The translations under genes and the position numbers were made by a program. The notes under the pieces are model-generated. The model was not told where the DNA came from, made no database searches, and saw only the letters and a list, made by a program, of their open reading frames with translations. 64,000 bases of DNA from Euryodendron excelsum (lineage: Eukaryota > Streptophyta > Magnoliopsida > Ericales > Pentaphylacaceae), in NCBI GenBank assembly GCA_033060915.1, contig CM065378.1, positions 37,078,501 to 37,142,500 on the forward strand. Reading direction: 5' to 3'. This document shows positions 57,768 through 64,000 of this stretch, piece after piece (position 1 is the first letter of the stretch; every line of letters starts with the position of its first letter).

Positions 57768-60688
57768 ATGAGAGCTCTCGCTATCAGCATGCTGGCGGTG
57801 CTACTGTGCGCCACCTGCCAGGTCGCCGTCTCCTTCACCGACGGTAAGCTTTTACAGTGGCATATTCTTTCATTTTGGGTAGAGCCTATAGGATCCATGG
57901 TAGGATCTTAATGACCGAATTGCCTGGTTCTGTGGTCTAATTTTCTTTCTGTGGGACAGCATTGACAGTCTCAAATGGGTTTTTGTTTCCTCTTTTGTGT
58001 GCGTACACACATTCGATTAATTCCAAATTTAACTGCAAATTTCAGGATTAGTAAAGAACGGCGACTTCGAGCTAAGCCCAAAGCCATCGGACATGAAAGG
58101 AACAGAGGTGCTCAGGCACAATGCCATCCCAGAGTGGGAGATTTCCGGCTTCGTCGAGTACATAAAATCCGGGCAGAAGCAAGGAGACATGTTGCTGGTG
58201 GTGCCGGACGGAGCCTTCGCCGTCAGGCTAGGGAACGAGGCGTCCATCAAGCAATCAATGGCAGTTACGAAGGGAATGTATTATTCCCTCACGTTCAGCG
58301 CCGCCCGGACTTGCGCTCAGCAGGAGCGGCTGAACGTGTCGGTGGCGCCGGACTTTGGGGTGCTGCCGATGCAAACTCTGTACAGTAGCAATGGGTGGGA
58401 CTCGTACGCTTGGGCGTTTCAAGCAGAATTTGATTTGGTAGAGATAATAATCCACAATCCGGGGAGGGAGGAGGATCCGGCTTGTGGACCGCTTATTGAT
58501 TCGGTGGCCATTAAAGCTCTGTACCCTCCAAGACCAAGCAACAGTAAGTTATTTCTTTCAATCATAGAATGGTTGATTGGTTTTCTCTTCATTCATGAGG
58601 TTACCCTATATAGAATCAGCATGTGCTTGCCGGTGACAGAAAATTCATCCAAGGGCATCAATTGTTTAAACCAAATTTGTTTTTTTTTTTTTTTGAAGGA
58701 TGCTATACAATTAGAATTTTTATATAAAATTTTCATATAATGAAGTGATTATTTACGTTCCTTTCATTTTAGATCAAAATACCTATTATTTTTGTTCATA
58801 ATTTTAAAATTACTACTATCATATCATTTTAGTGGAGTTTTTTGTAAAATTTTTTGAGAACACTTCAGATTTTTGTATAGCTACGTAAGGTATATAAGTT
58901 TACATGTATTATACATGATATAAAGGGGTTTTTAAGAAAATTAAGCATTTAAGAGGGATATTCATAAATTTTCAAAGGGGTCAAACTGAAGAACATTTCT
59001 AAAATTATAAGTCAAAGAGTTTTTAAAAATTTAAGGGTATCTATAAATTTTCAGATAGTGCAAATTGAAAGAAATTTATGAAGTAGTAGGCAAAAGTAGA
59101 ATTTATGAAAAATTGAGGGGGGCAATTGCCCCCTCTGTTGCCCCTAGGTGTTTATATGCACTGACAGAGCCAAAAAATTCATCCAGGTAGCTATTAATCA
59201 TTTTCCAAGAAAATTTTTTCATAATTAGTCACTTGATTTTCATATATATATATATATATATATTATAGATAAGCATATAATAGGATCTTTAGAGCAAACT
59301 AGCTATTTAAGGTGGGTATTTAAAAAATTTCAAAGAGCAAACTAATGAGTAGAAGTAGAGTTTCAAAATTTTGAGGGCCATAACGTGGCTCAGCTGTTTA
59401 TATGCATATAGACTACAGAGCAATGCTGCAATAACAGCTTTCCTCGTCATATTTTCTTACCTGTTAAACACAATATGATAGGATTCGTATAAATGAATAT
59501 ATTTGGGCTCCACTTGCTAGTGTCTAGGTAAGAAAATTCTGTGAAAATAGACCCTTTTTGTAGCAATTTTTTATGCATATATGGTCCAAAGGGCATGGAT
59601 GGATAGCACATGGCACTATGGCAGGGTGACCCATGATACATCAATTGCTCATTTGGACCACTTCTTATGGTGGGGTTCACATTCACCCCTTTGGAGGTCA
59701 GGTTGACAGTTACTACCACTACCAAATTTGATAGGGAGTGGGCTAGCAATGTTCATCACTGTCATTTGTATCACCCATGTAGAAGATCACCCTTTTTTTG
59801 GGTCTAATTTGTGGGGCTATGAGCTAACTTCAATTGATATCAGAATAATATTGATTGGAAAGCTAACTTCAATTGATATGGCCTGTTTGTAACTTGGGGG
59901 AGGGGAGAGAAGAGAAGAGAAAAATTTAACCCTTGATTCTACTTACGAGAGAAAGGGAAGGGAAGGGAAAAGGAAGGAGAAAAAAAAAACCCCACACTCT
60001 CTGTATCTTCTTTCCTCTATTTTCCCTTCATTTTTTTTTTTCATTTTCTTTACATCTATTTGATCTTGTGCCCTCAATTGTCTGTTGATTACTGAATCAT
60101 CTGGCACTGCAGATTCATCAATTGACTTGTTTCATAATCTGTGTGTCTGCAGCGAACATACTGAAAAATGGGGATTTTGAAGAAGGACCATATATATTCC
60201 CCAACACATCATGGGGTGTCCTAATCCCACCCAACATAGAGGATGACCACTCTCCATTGCCCGGCTGGATGGTCGAATCCCTCAAGGCCGTCAAGTTCAT
60301 AGACTCCCACCATTTCTCGGTGCCACAGGGCAAACGAGCCATTGAACTTGTGGCCGGAAAAGAAAGCGCCATTGCTCAAGTGGCCCGGACCATCCCTGGC
60401 AAGACCTACGACCTCTTCTTTGCCGTGGGAGACGCTAGCAACTCCTGCGAAGGATCCATGATTGTCGAGGCTTTTGCTGGTAAAGACACCATCAAGGTCC
60501 CCTATGAATCTAAAGGCAAAGGTGGATATAAACGTGCTGTGCTTAGGTTCGTGGCCACTACAACTAGAACTCGTCTCATGTTCTTTAGCACATTCTACAC
60601 CATGAGAAGCGATGATTTCTCTTCCCTCTGTGGGCCTGTTGTCGATGATGTCAAGCTGCTGAGTGTTCGTAAGCCACGGCGAATGTGA
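57768..60688 (+). CDS. Secreted DUF642 cell-wall protein (BIIDXI-like), 369 aa
   Basis: This belongs to the plant-specific DUF642 family of apoplastic proteins. Family members bind cell-wall polysaccharide and influence pectin methylesterase activity. Exons are 57768-57843, 58046-58543 and 60153-60688, with GT/AG junctions in phase. A signal peptide of about 22 residues (MRALAISMLAVLLCATCQVA) is followed by two galactose-binding-like halves. Each opens with a (L)KNGDFE motif, LVKNGDFELSP at about residue 27 and NILKNGDFEEGP at about 193. Each closes with a CGP motif, CGPLIDSVAIKAL and CGPVVDDVKLL. N-glycosylation sites are seen in LNVSVAP and FPNTSWG. Length is typical of the family. The position next to QCR7 suggests orthology to AT4G32460 (BIIDXI). 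No lesion is seen. Intron 2 (1.6 kb) carries repeats. Confidence 0.95.
58880..59405. repeat. Two GGAGCCAG-type repeat copies in DUF642 intron 2
   Basis: A tail-like segment (58880-59150, ending GGGGGGCAATTGCCCCCTC) is followed at once by a head-like segment (59161-59405, starting CTGACAGAGCCAAAAAATTC). Both match the repeat in QCR7 intron 2 (21743-22666) in separate parts. This may be two tandem insertions or one rearranged copy. Confidence 0.45.
59879..60040. mobile_element. Purine-rich half of a foldback MITE in DUF642 intron 2
   Basis: It starts GGCCTGTTTGTAACTTGGGG, closely matching the ends of the MITE at 26924-27122. GGGAAGGG runs and then a CTTTCCTC side follow. The right terminus is not clear. 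Confidence 0.4.
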
Positions 60689-60855
60689 AACTGTCATTTC
60701 CGGGAACTTTGAAGCGTTGCGAATCTTCGATTATACTAGGAGAATATATATTTTTGCTGTAAGGAGAAGCAAGGATTGTGTTGGTTTTTTCAAGTTAGCA
60801 TATAGTATCAATAGCAGTGTGATTTTATTCGAGTGGTGGTCATGTACTTCAGCAG

Positions 60856-60861
60856 AATAAA
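60856..60861 (+). terminator. Poly(A) signal of the DUF642 gene
   Basis: AATAAA lies 168 bp after the stop codon, a plausible 3' UTR length. Confidence 0.45.
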
Positions 60862-62815
60862 TGAGAGAAAATCAAAACTACATGAGATTATACTTTGTGA
60901 TCTTAATGAGATTAGTTTTGCACGAATTTTATTATTATTATTTTTTTGCTAACTGAGTGATCCGACTAACTTGTATACGTCTCGACTAATCTCAGGTTTG
61001 TCTTGTCTCTTTTTCTCACACATACGAGATAATTATCGAACACTTGAAATTATGACTAGATAATTTTAGAGGTCTCAACTAGCTCACAGACTACAACACC
61101 AAGCCTTTGTATCACAAAGAAACTCAAACTTGTAAAATTTTTTCACTTTTTTAGTTTTGGTTTTCAAACTTTGTTTTACTAAAAGCTCAAACTAAGGGCT
61201 CGTTTGATACTGACTTTTCACTTAACTTTTTTTAAGTTTATAAACAAAAAAACTTAATTTTTTTGATTTTTTGATTTTTTGTCTTTTTTATTTTTGTTTT
61301 TTTGTTTATCTTTAACTAAAATATAGCCAAAAAAGTAATAAACAAGAAAAATTTAAATTTTTTGCTTGTAAGCTTAACAAAAAAGTTATACGAAACGAAT
61401 TGTAAAAAGAAGTAGAAACAAAATTAAAAGTCAAATCGAAAAACCGTAAAACAACGCTAAATTGTTGGGCTCTAACCAATAGTTCTAGCCCTTGTTTTTT
61501 GTTTGGGAAGACCCAACTTAGAGCCATAAGCCCAACTATTACCCCATCTCTCCCCCACCCGAAAGAGAAAAGAGTGATTGTTCATCTTGCGTTGGCTTCT
61601 TTGTTCATTGTTTTCAATTTTCATCTTACATAAGATTAATGGAAGGGTGTTAGTGTGTAAAAATTGTGACCTCAGGGGTTAACCCGTTGGGCTATTTAGT
61701 TCAAGGTTCTATGTCAGCAAATATATGTTTTTACTTTTTGGCAGAGTTTGAGATGGCAAGGCTATATACCACCAATTTGAGCCATGCAACCCACCAAAAA
61801 ATTTTTTTTGTAAGCCCCAGCCCCAAAATAATGAAATCAGGCTTAGACTAGGGGTACACGTTGGTCGGACTGGGTCTATATTAATTTTTTTTTATTAAGT
61901 TTAAAATTAAATCTCAAATCAGCTAATTTAATTTTAAAAAAATATTTTTTTCAAAATGATGTTAAATAATATAGAATTATAAATACATGGATATATTAAC
62001 ATATAAAAATTTATTATCTTGTATATTTTTGGAGCCGAGGCGAGCAAGATTTCAAATATAATTAATTAAACCCGCCCATTTATCTAATGAGGACTAAAAA
62101 AATCGCAAAGCCCTATGAAAGATGGACCAAGCTGGCCATTGGACCTGTGACTACCCTAGACTGATTAGACTTTATGGTAATCGGACCAAGAAATTATGGA
62201 GGGTGATTGTTGTACCACGTTATTGTGCTTATGTGATGTAATGTTCTAGTAAAATTGCATCACTTGTGATATTTTTCTCATGTTGAGACTTTTAAATTTG
62301 AAAACTTATGTATTCAACTATGATAATATTTATAATCACATATATGTAAAAGTTGTGTTCACTCTTATATTTTGTCTCTTTTCCTAAGTGACTCTAATGT
62401 AACACTCTTTATACTCTTATACTTTTAAAAAAAAATTCATTAAGTTTGCGATTAACTTGTCTATTGCGTTTAATTTTTATTTAAAATATAAATGATATTG
62501 TGATCTATCAAATAATTTTTCATTGTATAATTAAGATCTCTGTTAATTTTTATTTAAAATAGTAATTGATATCATGAATAGGAGTTTTTAAAATATTTTT
62601 AAACTTCTTCATAATTAATAAAATATATTTGATTTTTTTATCCATATAATAGTTTACTAAGATTTAACTATTTAAGATATTTTAAAAAATTATTAAAATT
62701 CAATCGCTTATACACCACAAAATAGGTTCAGTTTATTTATTAACATAATGTTTTGATGTATAGACCTCAACTATAATACATATATTTGGCAAAACAATCA
62801 AAGGATTCCAATCAC
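60862..62815. other. Intergenic DNA between DUF642 and RAN
   Basis: AT-rich. A MITE-like foldback lies at 61199-61401 and a weaker inverted pair (CTAGGGGTACACG near 61850 and CTAGGGTAGTCACAGG reversed near 62160). No gene is visible. Confidence 0.45.
61199..61401. mobile_element. Possible MITE with GGGCTCGTTTGA end
   Basis: The left end GGGCTCGTTTGATACTGACT resembles the reverse complement of the right end (ATTCGTTTCGTATAACTTTT). AACTTTTTTTAAGTTT and AAAAAAGTTAT blocks pair internally. The left motif is shared with the MITE ending at 24350. Confidence 0.4.
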
Positions 62816-62941
62816 GTGAATGGCTTGTGATCGCTCGGCTCGCCAGATAACTCTTTGGATCGACGGCCCAGAGAGTCGCGTCAGCTTAAAGCCACCCGTG
62901 AAGCTAAAACCTTGTATTAGGTCTTCCAAAACTCTCAAACC

Positions 62942-62969
62942 CTTTCTCTCTCTCTCTCTCTCTCTCTCA
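62942..62969 (+). promoter_or_regulatory. CT-rich 5' leader of the RAN gene
   Basis: About 12 CT units lie 47 bp before the start codon. The leader then runs to AAATCAATG. Confidence 0.6.
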
Positions 62970-63015
62970 AGTTCTGAACTCCGACTCGGCGGGAACTATC
63001 AGAAGGCCCAAATCA

Positions 63016-63375
63016 ATGGTGAGTTCTCATGATTTTTCTCCACAATTTCCCCTCTGTTTCGATCTCATTTTCTCGCACTTTCTTTGGCTTCGTTTACCTC
63101 TCTTTGGTCGATCTCGTGTGACCGTTACTTTCGATTATGTATATATGCACATATACACATATCCATACAAATGCGTATGGATATTTCCATTTTTTGGGAA
63201 GTGAAAATGATGCCTCGAAACAAAGAGAGCCTAGGCTCTTCCATTGGTTTCAGTTGATGTTTTTTTTTTTTTAAAAATTGTAATTGGTGGATATATGTGT
63301 TGTAGGCATTGCCGAATCAGCAAACTGTTGATTATCCCAGTTTCAAGCTTGTAATTGTTGGCGATGGTGGAACAG
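63016..63375 (+). CDS. RAN: Ran GTPase, 5' part only
   Basis: This is a small GTPase of nucleocytoplasmic transport and spindle assembly. The first coding exon is only the ATG (63016-63018), followed directly by the donor GTGAGT. The second exon (63306-63375) encodes [20 protein letters not shown] and then GGT, ending one base into the next codon before GTAATT. The P-loop start (GDGGTG, before the expected KT) identifies Ran, and plant Ran proteins begin [22 protein letters not shown]. The rest lies beyond the window; no further exon is visible in 63376-64000. Ran is a small family in plants, so the paralogue cannot be named. Confidence 0.93.
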
Positions 63376-63765
63376 GTAATTTTAATTTTATGCTTTTAAA
63401 TGAGTATTATGTGTTCGGTGGCTGTGAAGAAGTGGGGGGCATAGGAGGTTAAAGGGTTAAGTGAACAGAAACATGCATTCAACTTAGAGATTTTCTATTT
63501 GGAAACTGAAGTACTTGTTATTAAAGATGTTTTTAGTACCAAGTATACACTTTCTTATCATTCATTTCACCCCAAACCCCTCAATCCAAACTTAGTTTTT
63601 TCGTGCTTGTCCTTTTTTTATTTGTTGGACAATGCTAAATTTCTTGAGGATAATTTTTTTTTTGTCTTTCCATGGGTTTCTTTTGTTGTTTGTTGGTAAG
63701 CGCATGTCATTTCTAACAATATTGGTGCCTTGGACCAAGACGTGAGAACTGTTGAAGTGTAATGG

Positions 63766-63984
63766 ATGCAGGCATTGCAGATGTTAGACGCCACATCGCG
63801 GTGGTGATTTTTTTTAAATTAGTAAATCTCACTAAAATTTATCTATTGCAGGCGAAAATAAATATTTCGATGTATAACAGATGCAGGCATTGCAGATGTT
63901 AGACGCGACATCGTGGTGGTGATTTTTTTTTAAATGAGGGATTCTCAGTAAAATTTATCTATTGCACCCGAAAATAAATAGTTA
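63766..63984. repeat. 115-bp tandem duplication in RAN intron 2
   Basis: ATGCAGGCATTGCAGATGTT occurs at 63766 and again at 63881, followed in both by the same sequence up to TAAAATTTATCTATTGCA and GAAAATAAATA. A few substitutions separate the copies. Confidence 0.85.
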
Positions 63985-64000
63985 CTTTATGCAAACTGCA

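Noticed and set aside
1..64000. tRNA, rRNA or other structured RNA genes
   Set aside because: No cloverleaf with A and B boxes was seen by eye. The only tRNA-related segment is the SINE fragment at 2511-2591. A tRNAscan-SE or Infernal run would settle it.

Overview
This window looks like nuclear DNA of a flowering plant, probably a dicot. Its genes have multiple GT-AG introns, the intergenic DNA is AT-rich, there are long GA/CT and AT microsatellites, and there are plant-type LTR retrotransposons, MITEs and a SINE fragment. I see no bacterial-style operons, CRISPR arrays, rRNA or tRNA genes. Five host loci can be modelled by joining exons in phase and comparing with known families.

Layout. 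(1) 1-1606 (+): last five exons of a borate (BOR / HCO3--transporter family) exporter, cut by the window edge. (2) 1607-7478: non-coding, with a SINE-like fragment. (3) 7479-15923 (-): a complete 12-exon Shaker-type inward K+ channel of the AKT1/AKT5 group, 889 aa. (4) 15924-19912: divergent intergenic region with pyrimidine/purine tracts, a MITE and a large foldback repeat. (5) 19913-26613 (+): QCR7, the about 14 kDa subunit of mitochondrial complex III, with a 5 kb repeat-filled second intron and an apparently damaged last exon. (6) 27861-44636: a transposon island. It holds a decayed Ty3/gypsy chromovirus (minus strand, TSD CTTTG), a 2.5 kb solo LTR (TSD ATAAG) nested inside a MITE-like foldback element, and a very young Ty1/copia element (plus strand, TSD ATCAT, LTRs differing at 1 of 379 positions). 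(7) 44637-57767: 13 kb without a recognisable gene, holding microsatellites and MITEs. (8) 57768-60688 (+): a secreted DUF642 cell-wall protein. (9) 63016-63375 (+): the start of a Ran GTPase gene that runs off the window.

The host genes do unrelated jobs: boron export, K+ uptake, respiration, cell wall, nuclear transport. Their order BOR - AKT - QCR7 - DUF642 nevertheless matches what I recall of Arabidopsis chromosome 4 around AT4G32510-AT4G32460, so this looks like a conserved ancestral block swollen by transposons.

I did not find a convincing undescribed biological system. The items most worth a second look are the damaged QCR7 terminal exon, the young yet multiply broken copia element, the nested solo LTR, a MITE family with a shared terminal pattern and probable 9-bp target duplications, and a 62-nt near-perfect foldback beside the chromovirus.
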